From contig NZ_CP124747.1 of the NCBI RefSeq assembly GCF_041860085.1, forward strand, positions 682,001 to 746,000: a stretch of 64,000 nucleotides of DNA, given 5' to 3'. Position 1 is the first letter of the stretch, and every line of letters starts with the position of its first letter. Below the pieces are notes generated by a model. That model saw only the letters and a list, made by a program, of their open reading frames with translations, was not told where the DNA came from and did no database searches. Source of the DNA: Schlesneria sp. DSM 10557. Its GTDB lineage: Bacteria > Planctomycetota > Planctomycetia > Planctomycetales > Planctomycetaceae. Shown piece after piece: positions 18,334-27,223 of the stretch. The position numbers and the translations under genes were made by a program.

Positions 18334-18519
18334 CTACCGGGGTTTGACTTGTCCCTCGCGATCTTTCCGGAACATCTCGTCCAGGACAATCGGATGCCAG
18401 GATCCATCTCGCTGTTCGGCGGGCGCATAGTGTCGCCTGGCCCAGGTGCGCATCCGCATTTCTTCTACTGGATCGACATCATGGCTACTGACTTGTTCGA
18501 ACATAACCAGTCCGCTCAC
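18334..18519 (-). CDS. Small hypothetical protein (61 residues)
   Basis: A short, charged protein with the run DPVEEMRMRTWARRHYAPAE followed by a Trp-His-Pro segment. I do not recognise a family, but composition and codon use look coding. The start is taken as GTG 18519, with a very strong GGAGGAGGG site about 5 bases upstream. A longer frame begins at GTG 18534. It is probably cytoplasmic: there is no signal peptide or membrane segment. It faces folK divergently, with about 320 bases between the two starts. Confidence 0.55.
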   Translation of the reverse strand: MSGLVMFEQVSSHDVDPVEEMRMRTWARRHYAPAEQRDGSWHPIVLDEMFRKDREGQVKPR

Positions 18520-18843
18520 GATACCCTCCTCCACCGTACTAACGGCTCCGAATTGCTAAAGAACCGAACGACTGAACTCGCTCGACGCCTGCCAGCGTAA
18601 ACAAATTTGAAATTTTGGCAACAAAAAAGCCGGTTTCGCCAGGTTTTTTCCATCTTCTCTCCGACATTTCCACAAAAACTCGTGGAACCGACTTGCCACC
18701 AGTGCTCTAGTTGAAAAGGATTGTGCACGCTTGGCTTCGGCGAGCGATCGACTTCCTTCAACTTCGAGTATGGCCTGGATTCACGGTATGATCGTAAATA
18801 CGCTTACGTCAGATGAAGTTCCTGCACGCTCTTAGGAGGAGCC
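18520..18843. other. Divergent intergenic region with an orphan terminator-like hairpin
   Basis: No gene is seen in this 320-base gap. It should contain promoters for the 61-residue gene and folK. At 18623-18649 an A6...T6 flanked stem (AAAAAAGCC ... GGTTTTTT) has the look of a terminator, though no annotated gene ends here. Confidence 0.4.
18623..18649. terminator. Orphan terminator-like stem upstream of folK
   Basis: Six A residues plus GCC pair with GG plus six T residues around GGTTTCGCCA, with a small asymmetry in the stem. It has the form of a bidirectional intrinsic terminator but lies between two divergent starts. It may end a short untranslated RNA or be a leader attenuator for folK. 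Confidence 0.35.
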
Positions 18844-19647
18844 ATGGACGGGCTCGTTCAGAGTGGTCTGCAACCGAATCTTGAATTACGTCACCGGGAA
18901 TTGGAGCCGTCAACTCCCACACAAATGCAGTGCTGGATCTCATTCGGTGGGAATGTTGGGGACGTCAAAGCCACATTTGATGCCGCTCTGGCACTTCTCA
19001 GCTTGCACCGCCATATAGAACTCGGTCCACGCTCGGGACTTTATTGTTCTGCACCGATGGGAGCGCAATCAGGGAGCGAATTCCTGAATTCCATCTGCGG
19101 ACTGAAAACCAGATTGAATGCCCGTCAACTGCTCTGCGCCCTACAATCGGTGGAAACGCAGCTTGGACGAGTGCGTGACATCTACTGGGGTCCGCGGACG
19201 CTTGATCTTGATCTGCTGAGTTATGGCTGCAGCGTAATCGAAGAGACTAATCTGATCGTGCCCCACCCGGCATTGACGTATCGTCGATTCGTATTAGATC
19301 CGCTCGCCGAAGTCGCTGCTGAGTGGCGCCATCCCCTACATGGAGAGACCACTCGAGAAATGCTGGGTCGAATCCAGATTCGCCCGTTACCGGTTAAGTT
19401 ACTGGATGTTCCTATGGAACACATGGAAGCATTAGCGGCACTGATCCGGCCAAAGTTTCCTGATATTCAATTTGTGCATCCAAAAGACCCGACCAGACAA
19501 GCACTGCTAATTCGTTTTGCTGGTGGCCCACCCTGCGAAAACCAGACGGTCATTGATTTGCGCCGTTCGCCTGGAGATCGGCATGAAAAACTGACCGCTG
19601 CCTTCACAGCGATCTTTGACAAACCTCTTCGCATCAGTGATTGGTGA
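18844..19647 (+). CDS. folK: 2-amino-4-hydroxy-6-hydroxymethyldihydropteridine pyrophosphokinase (FolK) with a C-terminal extension
   Basis: A 267-residue enzyme that transfers pyrophosphate from ATP to 6-hydroxymethyl-7,8-dihydropterin in folate synthesis. The HPPK signature WGPRTLDLDLL (about 115-125) carries the two Mg-binding Asp residues. SFGGNVGD near residue 37 and PHPALTYRRFVLDPL are also typical. FolK is usually about 160 residues. Here a leader of about 30 residues and an unassigned tail of roughly 85 residues follow the catalytic domain. ATG 18844 has AGGAGG 5 bases upstream. No other folate genes are adjacent. Confidence 0.92.
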   Translation: MDGLVQSGLQPNLELRHRELEPSTPTQMQCWISFGGNVGDVKATFDAALALLSLHRHIELGPRSGLYCSAPMGAQSGSEFLNSICGLKTRLNARQLLCALQSVETQLGRVRDIYWGPRTLDLDLLSYGCSVIEETNLIVPHPALTYRRFVLDPLAEVAAEWRHPLHGETTREMLGRIQIRPLPVKLLDVPMEHMEALAALIRPKFPDIQFVHPKDPTRQALLIRFAGGPPCENQTVIDLRRSPGDRHEKLTAAFTAIFDKPLRISDW

Positions 19648-19769
19648 GCAGAGCCAGTTACAAGCAAAGGGGACAACCGTTGCCGTGGATGACGACGCAG
19701 AACAACGGACAGCTCAGGCGGTGACGCCCACGCGATGCAGAATTGGGATTGCGTGTCGTCTGGCCGAAA

Positions 19770-20714
19770 TCACATGAAGTGTCTGAGTGGAGTTCGTTTA
19801 AGGCCGTCCGTGACCGCGATCGAAATCAGGATCACCAGAATCGCAAGTAGTCCTCCTTCATGCAGTGGTGTCAATCGACAGGTGAGAAATTGCACGAACG
19901 GATGGACCAGATAGATCCCAAAGCTAAGCCCGGCTAGCCAGCTTATGCAGCCAAGGGCGGGGATGTGGACGAGCCAGGCCGCTCCGATTGCTGCTGTTCC
20001 CAGGATGCAGGGGATATAAAACGCAGGTGAGTGCGTCGCAAGACACCCGATAGAAACTGCGAGGACAAGCGAGACAACGCGTAATGTCTTTCTGGATAAG
20101 CCGCCCGAATGGGGGAGCGAAAGCCCCACGGCGACAGCGGGAAATCCGAATACCCACTGTCCAAAAGGGGCGGGAAACGTGGTTGTCTCCAGAATCCAGG
20201 CGCAGATCGCGGTCGTGCCACTCACAAGCATCACGGCCGTCGCACCCGCTGTCCGTTCCGAATAATAAATATAGGCCAGCAATGGTCGCGCAAGACAGGT
20301 GACGAGAAAGGCAAAGGGGAGATACCACAGGTGAAGTGATGTGCCTGCCAGGAATGCCCATTCGTTAGCGGGATGCCTGGAGATCTCTTTGAGCCCTTGT
20401 GATTTGATCAGGTTCGCGCCTCCGTAGACGGCGCACCAGAACAGCCATGGCAACAGAAGTCGCTTCGCTCGCTTCACGACCATCAGGGAGAAGGGCGCTG
20501 ATGCACCGGGCGCCGTAGCAAGCCCCAAAGATAACGCGATGAGTGCAGGCAAGCCGGCATAAGCCAGGAATTTTCCCGGCCCCTTACAGTGGAACCAGAC
20601 AACTCCGAGAGCAGAGACAATCCGAAGCAAATCCAGCGCTACATTCCGGTTTGATCTCGCGGCTGTGACGGATGGCAACTCGCTCGTCTGGACCGATTGC
20701 ACGTCAGTGCTCAT
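19770..20714 (-). CDS. Membrane acyltransferase (acyltransferase 3 family)
   Basis: A 314-residue integral membrane protein with about nine hydrophobic segments. It has the opening motif LDLLRIVSALGVVWFHC, which contains the Arg and His expected near the active site in acyltransferase-3 proteins. These move acyl groups onto sugars or other cell-surface molecules. A soluble tail of about 25 residues precedes the first helix. At 314 residues it is slightly shorter than the usual 340-380. It converges with folK, with 122 bases between the stops, and no operon partner is evident. Confidence 0.75.
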   Translation of the reverse strand: MSTDVQSVQTSELPSVTAARSNRNVALDLLRIVSALGVVWFHCKGPGKFLAYAGLPALIALSLGLATAPGASAPFSLMVVKRAKRLLLPWLFWCAVYGGANLIKSQGLKEISRHPANEWAFLAGTSLHLWYLPFAFLVTCLARPLLAYIYYSERTAGATAVMLVSGTTAICAWILETTTFPAPFGQWVFGFPAVAVGLSLPHSGGLSRKTLRVVSLVLAVSIGCLATHSPAFYIPCILGTAAIGAAWLVHIPALGCISWLAGLSFGIYLVHPFVQFLTCRLTPLHEGGLLAILVILISIAVTDGLKRTPLRHFM

Positions 20715-22365
20715 ATCGGTCGTTCCTGTGTCTACTCAAGCTTAGCCTCGTCCGTGACTGAGTCGCTGAAAAACTCGTCACAATAAAAAGTCCTGGTCGC
20801 CTAGTTCAACGGTGTCTAGTGATTTCGGCCCCTCAACCAGGCCGCTGCGACTCTAAAGTGCTTGCTCTCAAAAACATAGAATCGCGTCTCGCGTTGTTAG
20901 CAACTTCCATTCCAGCAGGCGAAAGAAGGTGCGAATGGCATGAAGAATGGATCTCACTGCACGCGTTGGAAACTCTTTACTAACTTGGCGGAAAAGTTTT
21001 TTCAATCTCGGAAGAATTTCTTGCCTGCACTTGTTGTGTTTCGGAGGACATCCGCCACAAACCGCTGCGAAAAGTGCTGAGAACTGAGGCGGATCGCCCC
21101 ACTTCAAGAGTTTTGCATCGGTGGATCTTGATGGGTTTGGCTTAGGAATCAGAATTAAATTGTTGGCTGGAAGGTCGGACGCTCGGGTTCCCCGATTTCC
21201 TCGCACGGGGTTTGTATCGAGAGTCGAAGGCATCCTCCATGCTTCCTGTCTATTCCCGGTCAGCGAGACCGGAGGTTCGTTCAAGGGTTGTGTGCTCTTT
21301 TTTAGGAAAAGTTGGGTGGTTTGTGGAAGGATGGGCGAAGTCCCCTCGGAACGAGAGCAGACTCGGTTCAAGCGTTTTCGCCCACCCACCTCAATGTTAC
21401 GATCAATTCAGGTTCACCTCGGGTGCGCAGGCTCTCGTCTGCGATTCCTCCCGGCCTTTCGATCGACGTCATCCAGCTGCGGTTGTCGCGCGAACTCGTC
21501 ACTGGTCGTTCAGCGCGCGTTGATCACCTCGGCAGATTCAGTTCCTCTGGAAATCACAAGTTCTTTTCAGGACGGCGTTTGCAACAAGTGCGCCATGCTC
21601 GCTTCACCGGCGTTTGGGGAGACTTGCTTGAGTGTTGCCCGTCTGAATTTTGGCGAGATCTCTCCAAGGAAGGTACTCCGCGGAGGCTGAACGTCCCTAG
21701 CTCGGCCGAGAAATCCTCCCGGGAAACGCGTCTCTGAGTGTCAACTCTGCTCCGATTTGCTCCACGAGGGTGGGGTGTCGTGTACTAGACAAGTACTTGA
21801 CAGCGATACTGAAATATGTATCGAACAGTCTTGACTCAAATCCTGATTAACGAGTAGAAGACCGACGATGCGACACAGCCATTCGTGCTGTAATGCAGTA
21901 AACACTAATGTCAGCGTTGATTTTATCGACGCGTGGAAATAGTCCAAATCTGTTGTTCGCAGGTGAAGTTGAGATAAGTACATTGTTTTAGTCTTTATCC
22001 ATAACACCTGTAATTAGATTTCAAATTAAGTGTACGGTCCAGTCTAACGATTATTTCCTTTCCGCCCGGAAGTGAATAAAACCGACAGGATCAGATCATC
22101 ACTTGAGTGTTGTCGCCGACTTCCGGTCCATCACGCTAAGAGATGTTGTGTCGGGCTCAATTGATGTCTCCAGGCATACTTCGTAACGTGTGATTAGCGG
22201 CAGTCTACGGACTATCGTTTGAGCGTGCTTTTCCGTGCGCTTGTAACCCGCCTGAATGCCCCTCTACTGCCCATCTTATTTTCGATTCATAAACACTCCT
22301 CCTGGAATGGGGGAGTGTCTGATCTTAAGCCTCTGTAAATTTTGACTAGAACGGAGACTGGACCA
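20715..22365. other. 1.65-kb stretch with no convincing gene
   Basis: Open frames on both strands (e.g. 20868-21389 minus and 21121-21690 plus) overlap each other, lack ribosome sites and read as unlike proteins. The second half (about 21740-22330) is clearly AT-richer than its surroundings. A TTGACA at 21797 is overlapped on its left by the inverted repeat GTACT/AGTAC (21782-21796). Small hairpins include CCGGTC/GACCGG near 21258-21275. The long leader of the beta-helix gene, a degraded gene or an untranslated RNA are all possible. Confidence 0.45.
22293..22318. other. Hairpin upstream of the beta-helix gene
   Basis: A 10-bp stem with one G-T wobble (22293-22302 with 22309-22318) and loop TGGAAT lies 48 bases before the ATG at 22366. 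It may be a leader structure or the terminator of an upstream untranslated transcript. No T tract follows. Confidence 0.4.
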
Positions 22366-23778
22366 ATGGGTTCTCGTACGCGACAGGTCTCAACCATTCT
22401 GATGGCGGCACTTGTCGCATTGGTGAATTCAGGTGCAATTGCAGGTCCCGGCGCGTCCACGCCGGCCGCACCAAGAAAAGTTTTCTTCGCGGACCCCTCA
22501 AAAGGCTCAACGACGAAGGGCGATGGATCGGCGAAAAAGCCGTGGGGGTCACTTCAGTCGATCATTGATGCAAACTTGATCGACGGCAGGGCTCGATCAA
22601 ATGGGAAAGTCGGTCCGGGTGATTTGATTTATCTGATGTCGGGTAATCATGGAGACATTGGAATCTGGGGCCCATCGCACACCAATGCTGACTTCATCAC
22701 GATTCAGGCAGGTCCGAGTCAGACGCCCATCATCAAAACGATGACGATGTCGAACTGTGAAAAATGGGTCGTGCGAGGTGTGACATTTGAGAATATTCCC
22801 AAGGCTGGGGACCGTAAGGTTCTTCTGAATATTCAGCAGTCCAATGAGGTGATCATTGACGCGAATAAATTTCGCTCGCAAGCAGACGTCCGCAAGTGGA
22901 GTCCCCGCAACTGGGCCACGCTGAGTGCCCCCCACGCGATATTTACGAACAAGCTCACGAATTCGACCATCAGCAAGAATATTATCACGAATGTAGAGAA
23001 CGGGATCGCGGTGTCAGGCGATTCGCTGGACGTGTCAAACAATTCAGTTGACTATTTCGCGAATGACGGAATTCAGTTCACCGCAAGCAATTCAATTATC
23101 AGTCGTAACCGCATTACGAATCATTACGGTCTGTGGAACAATGGTTACCATCATGACGGGATGCAAGGTTATACCGCATGGGACGAACGGAATACGAAGA
23201 ACGTCGTTGTGGATGGAAATACCGTCCTGGCTTCGACCGGCGCGTACCCGCTGATTCCTCCGGTGTCCACCGGTCAGGGTGATGACTATATGCAGGGAAT
23301 CGTGATCTTTCAGGGGGACTGGGATAACTTAACGGTCACTAATAATGTCGTCGGAGCCGCCGGATTCCACGGCCTCTCCCTGTTCAATCTCAAGAATTCG
23401 TCCGTATTGAATAACACCATCATTTCGCAGGCGAAGAACCACGATTCGTGGCTAGGTATCTTCGGGGAATACAAGAATGTCGTCGTCCGAAACAATATCG
23501 CGACGACGTATTCCCTTCCCGAGAAGGGAGTGCTGTTCGATTCAAACCTGGCATTCACGAAAAGCTGGCAGCCGTGGCAGCGATCGATCCCCTACACGTC
23601 ACCGGAAAAAGTATTCACGAAGTGGTCGCCCTCAACCGCCCAGTTTGATTTTCGGCTCGCTAAAAACAGCTACGCGATTGGTCGCGGTAGCACCCGAAAC
23701 TTCGCCCCCCGCGATATCGTCTACGTCAATCGAAAACCGCAGGTGGTGGATATGGGAGCCTACGTTCACAGTCGCTGA
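22366..23778 (+). CDS. Secreted right-handed beta-helix protein
   Basis: A 470-residue exported protein. The signal peptide is residues 1-27 (STILMAALVALVNSGAIAG). From about residue 70 to 380 it is a series of Asn- and Ile/Val-rich rungs (ISKNIITNVENGIAVSG, VSNNSVDYFANDGIQF, ISRNRITNHYG, VVVRNNIATTYS), the hallmark of parallel beta-helix folds in pectate lyases, polysaccharide lyases and epimerases. The HHDGMQGY segment could form part of a sugar-binding cleft. The start at ATG 22366 is chosen because GGAG lies 9 bases upstream. The substrate is unknown; polysaccharide binding or cleavage is inferred from the fold. Confidence 0.8.
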   Translation: MGSRTRQVSTILMAALVALVNSGAIAGPGASTPAAPRKVFFADPSKGSTTKGDGSAKKPWGSLQSIIDANLIDGRARSNGKVGPGDLIYLMSGNHGDIGIWGPSHTNADFITIQAGPSQTPIIKTMTMSNCEKWVVRGVTFENIPKAGDRKVLLNIQQSNEVIIDANKFRSQADVRKWSPRNWATLSAPHAIFTNKLTNSTISKNIITNVENGIAVSGDSLDVSNNSVDYFANDGIQFTASNSIISRNRITNHYGLWNNGYHHDGMQGYTAWDERNTKNVVVDGNTVLASTGAYPLIPPVSTGQGDDYMQGIVIFQGDWDNLTVTNNVVGAAGFHGLSLFNLKNSSVLNNTIISQAKNHDSWLGIFGEYKNVVVRNNIATTYSLPEKGVLFDSNLAFTKSWQPWQRSIPYTSPEKVFTKWSPSTAQFDFRLAKNSYAIGRGSTRNFAPRDIVYVNRKPQVVDMGAYVHSR

Positions 23779-23811
23779 TCGTGCCCGCGAGTACTGTGTG
23801 AGCCTGGGTGG

Positions 23812-25083
23812 TCAGAGATTCGCCTCGTGCCCCTGACATTCCTCGACGGCATCGATCAATCGGTCGATGTCGTCGTTTGTGTTATAGAGATGGCAAGACA
23901 CCCTGAGGAACGATTGGTCGCAGCAATTTGTGACCGGTATTTCGATCCTGTAGCGTTCACGCAAACGTTGTTGGATTGGATGCATGGCGTTGGGCTTTGG
24001 CTTCTTCCAACCGTCATTTTTCAGAGGGATGGCGATCATCGAGGCATACCACTGAATCGAGTCCGGAATCCAGGCAGTCTGTCCCCAGCGGGATTCCATT
24101 TTCTGTCGAGCCGACGCAGCCAATTGATGCGTCCAGAGACGAAACTGCTCAAGTCCCGCCTGTTCCATGAATCTGATGGCTGCGGGCACCGCGAGATATG
24201 GAGCAGGGTCCCTTGTTCCGAGCCAGTTCAACTGGTCCTGCCACCGTTCTGGTCTGCCACCCAGGCTTCGACCCCAACTCGTTACAGGCGACGTCAGGCT
24301 TCGTTGGTGTTGGCGCTTCACGTACAGGAATCCCGAACCAAATGGCGCGCAGAGCCACTTATGCAAGCTGGCGCAATAGTAATCGCAGTCGAGTTCACCC
24401 AGGTTGATGTCACGCATCGCGATGGCGTGAGGTCCATCGACGCAGACGGGGATCCCGCGGGCGCGTGCTTCACGGCAGATCTCTGCGACAGGAAGAACAA
24501 TGGCTGAGGGCGAAGTCACATGGCTGACGACAATTAGCCTGGTCCGAGGGGTAACAGCGTCGAAGATGGATTTCACGACGGCGGCAGCGGGATCGCTGCC
24601 ATTTTGCTGACCGGAAGCGATTTCCGCCGTGGTCTCAGGGGTTGATCCGAGTCCGAGCTTCGCTGTGACAACGCGGGCTCCTGTCTGCTGGCATCGTTGC
24701 CTCCAGATTCGAAACACGGCTCCGTATTCATGATCATTCAGCAAAACCTCGTCGCCAGCCTGCAGAGGTAGGCTGGCGGCAACCACGTTCATTCCCACGG
24801 TCGCATTATCAACAAACACCATATCTCTGGCGTCTGCTCCAACGAATCGCGCCAGCACGCTCATGGCTTCATCGAGCGCCGGTTCCATCTGCCTGAGATA
24901 GAAATCCATCGGCTGGCGTTCCAACCGTCGGGACCAGCCTTCACGGCATTCTTGCACGACGCGGGGCGAGGGGCCGAACGAGCCGTGATTAAGGTACGTG
25001 ATATCTTCGGGAATTGACCATTCGGATCGTGGCGGGGGTACATAGTTCAAGCAAATGCCCCTTCGTGAAAACGGAACTTGCAT
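23812..25083 (-). CDS. Class V PLP-dependent aminotransferase (isopenicillin-N-epimerase-like)
   Basis: A 423-residue PLP enzyme. The internal-aldimine Lys lies in SLHKWLCAPFGSGFL. The Asp of VDGPHAIA contacts the cofactor pyridine nitrogen, and YLNHGSFGPSP is the typical N-terminal segment of the isopenicillin N epimerase/cysteine desulfurase-like branch. It may act as a racemase, desulfurase or aminotransferase. Its start lies 24 bases after the panB stop on the same strand, so it is probably co-transcribed with panB. Whether it serves a pantothenate or cysteine-related step is not shown. The ribosome site is weak. Confidence 0.85.
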   Translation of the reverse strand: MQVPFSRRGICLNYVPPPRSEWSIPEDITYLNHGSFGPSPRVVQECREGWSRRLERQPMDFYLRQMEPALDEAMSVLARFVGADARDMVFVDNATVGMNVVAASLPLQAGDEVLLNDHEYGAVFRIWRQRCQQTGARVVTAKLGLGSTPETTAEIASGQQNGSDPAAAVVKSIFDAVTPRTRLIVVSHVTSPSAIVLPVAEICREARARGIPVCVDGPHAIAMRDINLGELDCDYYCASLHKWLCAPFGSGFLYVKRQHQRSLTSPVTSWGRSLGGRPERWQDQLNWLGTRDPAPYLAVPAAIRFMEQAGLEQFRLWTHQLAASARQKMESRWGQTAWIPDSIQWYASMIAIPLKNDGWKKPKPNAMHPIQQRLRERYRIEIPVTNCCDQSFLRVSCHLYNTNDDIDRLIDAVEECQGHEANL

Positions 25084-25107
25084 GCCCCAGAGGGCGTATT
25101 TCTGGGG

Positions 25108-25929
25108 TTACTGGTGTGTGTGTTCTGCACCAGGAAACTCGCCATCCCGTACTTCCTGCAAGTAGCGTGTCGTCGCCTCGAGAATCACTGATTGAAGATC
25201 GGCGTAGCGCTTCAAGAATTTGGGATGGAACTGCTGATTCATCCCCAGCATGTCATGGCACACCAGGACCTGCCCGTCACAATCGGGGCCCGCACCAATT
25301 CCGATGGTGGGGATGGAGAGTTCTCTGGTAATGCGTGCGGCAATGGATTGCGGCATCAGTTCCAGCACCACTCCGAAGGCACCAGCATCTTCGGCAGCCT
25401 TGGCATCGGCCAGGAGGGCTTCCTCGTTGCGCTGTACCTTAGACATCCCTCCCATTTTCATGACTGACTGGGGACGCATGCCGACGTGTGCCATGACGGG
25501 CAAATCGGCAGCGGCCAGTGCACGAATTGTGTCAGCCTGGTGGACGCCCCCTTCCAGTTTGACCGCTCCCGCTCCGGTTTCTTTCAGAATTCGTCCGGCA
25601 TTTTCAAGCGCCTGTGTCGAGCTGACCTGATAAGACATAAAAGGGAGATCGACGATGACAAGAGCTCTTGAGGTGGCTCGCACGACCATTTCGCCGTGGT
25701 AAATCATCTCATCGAGGGTGACAGGGACTGTGGAGGATTTCCCCTGTACCACCATCCCCAACGAATCGCCCACCAGGATCGCATCGACACCGGCTTGATC
25801 GAACAACCGAGCGAACGCAAAATCGTAAGCTGTCAAAACAGTCAGCTTCTTTTCGCGCCCTTTCGCCGCGGCAAACTTGGGCACCGACATCGGCGAAATC
25901 TTGGGAGTGCTAGGGTGAGATTCAGACAT
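25108..25929 (-). CDS. panB: 3-methyl-2-oxobutanoate hydroxymethyltransferase (PanB)
   Basis: A 273-residue enzyme that adds a hydroxymethyl group from methylenetetrahydrofolate to alpha-ketoisovalerate, the first step of pantothenate synthesis. Key segments are LTAYDFAFARLFDQAGVD, VGDSLGMVVQG (metal-binding Asp), DLPFMSYQ, VKLEGG and GIGAGPDCDGQVLV. The length matches the family (about 265). The frame is open upstream to 25998, but ATG 25929 is preferred because AGGAAA lies 8 bases upstream. The aminotransferase follows after 24 bases; no other pan genes are near. Confidence 0.95.
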   Translation of the reverse strand: MSESHPSTPKISPMSVPKFAAAKGREKKLTVLTAYDFAFARLFDQAGVDAILVGDSLGMVVQGKSSTVPVTLDEMIYHGEMVVRATSRALVIVDLPFMSYQVSSTQALENAGRILKETGAGAVKLEGGVHQADTIRALAAADLPVMAHVGMRPQSVMKMGGMSKVQRNEEALLADAKAAEDAGAFGVVLELMPQSIAARITRELSIPTIGIGAGPDCDGQVLVCHDMLGMNQQFHPKFLKRYADLQSVILEATTRYLQEVRDGEFPGAEHTHQ

Positions 25930-26219
25930 ACCAGCAATTTCCTGTCCGCAAAATAGGGGCAGCGTCTCGGCCATCCAGACATTCCCTGGGGGACGCAACG
26001 CTCAATTTCAATGTTAACGCTTCCGGCAACCCATGTCCGACCCACGGTCTCCTCGGGAGGTTCGGCGGCGATCCCAGTGCGAGGATAATTCGCCGAATTG
26101 CGGGGGCTGCAGCCGTGGCAGCAGACTGTATCGGCTTTTTCAGGACATCTCGAAAGGGGGGGAGGGACAGTTATCATTCCCCGTTTTGCTGGGTCACACC
26201 CTGCCAGCCGGTCCGGAAA

Positions 26220-26996
26220 CTATTTCGAGAACAATTCAGCAAAATCTTTCTTCACCGAGTTAACCCCTGCGACCGCCAAGCGAATGTCATTCGTAGGAGA
26301 CAGCATTTTGCATCCTTTGCTAAGCAGCATCTCTGCATGCTGAGCATTGAATGTGACCGCCGCCCAGGGTTTGCCAGCTTCGCGGCAGGCCATTGCGACT
26401 TTATCGATCGCTTCCAGGCATTTTTCGTGAAAGAACTGTCCGGTGACGCCGAGGCTCTGGCTGAGATCTGAGGGGCCGACGAAGAGCGCATCGACGCCGT
26501 CGATCTCGGCAATTTCCCGGCACTGTTCCAGCGATGACAGAGTCTCGATCTGGATGGCGACGAAGGTTTCTTCGTTGGCTTTGCGCGTGAACTCGGCGGC
26601 GGGAATCATGGAAAACTTGGCATCCCAGCCCCCGGCGTTCAATCCGCGCCATCCGCGAGGAGCAAACTTGGCCCATCGCACGAATTCTTCCGCTTGCTGA
26701 GCGCTGAAGATTTGAGCCGCCATGATGCCGCTTGAGCCTGCTTCAAAGCAGCGGGTCACCGTCGCATAGTCCGTCGGTGCCACTCGGCAAAAAGTGTCCA
26801 GGCCATGTTCCCGCGCGGCCATTGTCAGAATCTCGATTTCTTGTGAAGAGAGTCCGGCATGCTCGAGATCAAACCAAACTCCATGAAATCCGCCGCTCAG
26901 GCCTATAATGTGAACGAGATTGTGGTGCGGCATCCTTCCCATGCCGCAAATTCGCACAAATTCATCGTTTTTCAAACGCTGTTTCAGTGTTGGCAT
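26220..26996 (-). CDS. HpcH/HpaI aldolase family protein
   Basis: A 258-residue class II pyruvate aldolase of the HpcH/HpaI family, which cleaves 2-keto-3-deoxy sugar acids or hydroxy-oxo-dioates into pyruvate and an aldehyde using a divalent metal. GVWFDLEHAG near the N-terminus, the FAPRGWRGLN segment and DALFVGPSDLSQSLGV are family-specific, and VAIQIET carries a metal-ligand Glu. The frame extends to 27122, but residues before about 27005 do not resemble the family. ATG 26996 or 27005 is likely. It is transcribed divergently from the response regulator. The substrate is unknown. Confidence 0.85.
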   Translation of the reverse strand: MPTLKQRLKNDEFVRICGMGRMPHHNLVHIIGLSGGFHGVWFDLEHAGLSSQEIEILTMAAREHGLDTFCRVAPTDYATVTRCFEAGSSGIMAAQIFSAQQAEEFVRWAKFAPRGWRGLNAGGWDAKFSMIPAAEFTRKANEETFVAIQIETLSSLEQCREIAEIDGVDALFVGPSDLSQSLGVTGQFFHEKCLEAIDKVAMACREAGKPWAAVTFNAQHAEMLLSKGCKMLSPTNDIRLAVAGVNSVKKDFAELFSK

Positions 26997-27223
26997 GCTG
27001 ATCATTCCAGATATCGAGAACAGAAGCCGAGCAAATTCCTGGTGGCGGTAAGTCGGGTGTAAGATAGCGAATTGCTTCTTGGACTTCACGCGGATCGGAA
27101 CTGACCGTATCCTCTCCGCCACGTACCAGTTGTGCGAAGCCTCGGTATCTGGGGCGAATGATCGACCAATGGATGTGTTCGTTCAATGATTCAAGTTCGT
27201 AATTCGTGTTTCGAGAGCCGCAA

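Noticed and set aside
20868-21690. Overlapping open frames on both strands (20868-21389 minus, 21121-21690 plus)
   Set aside because: No ribosome sites, no domains and mutual overlap; not enough to call either a gene.
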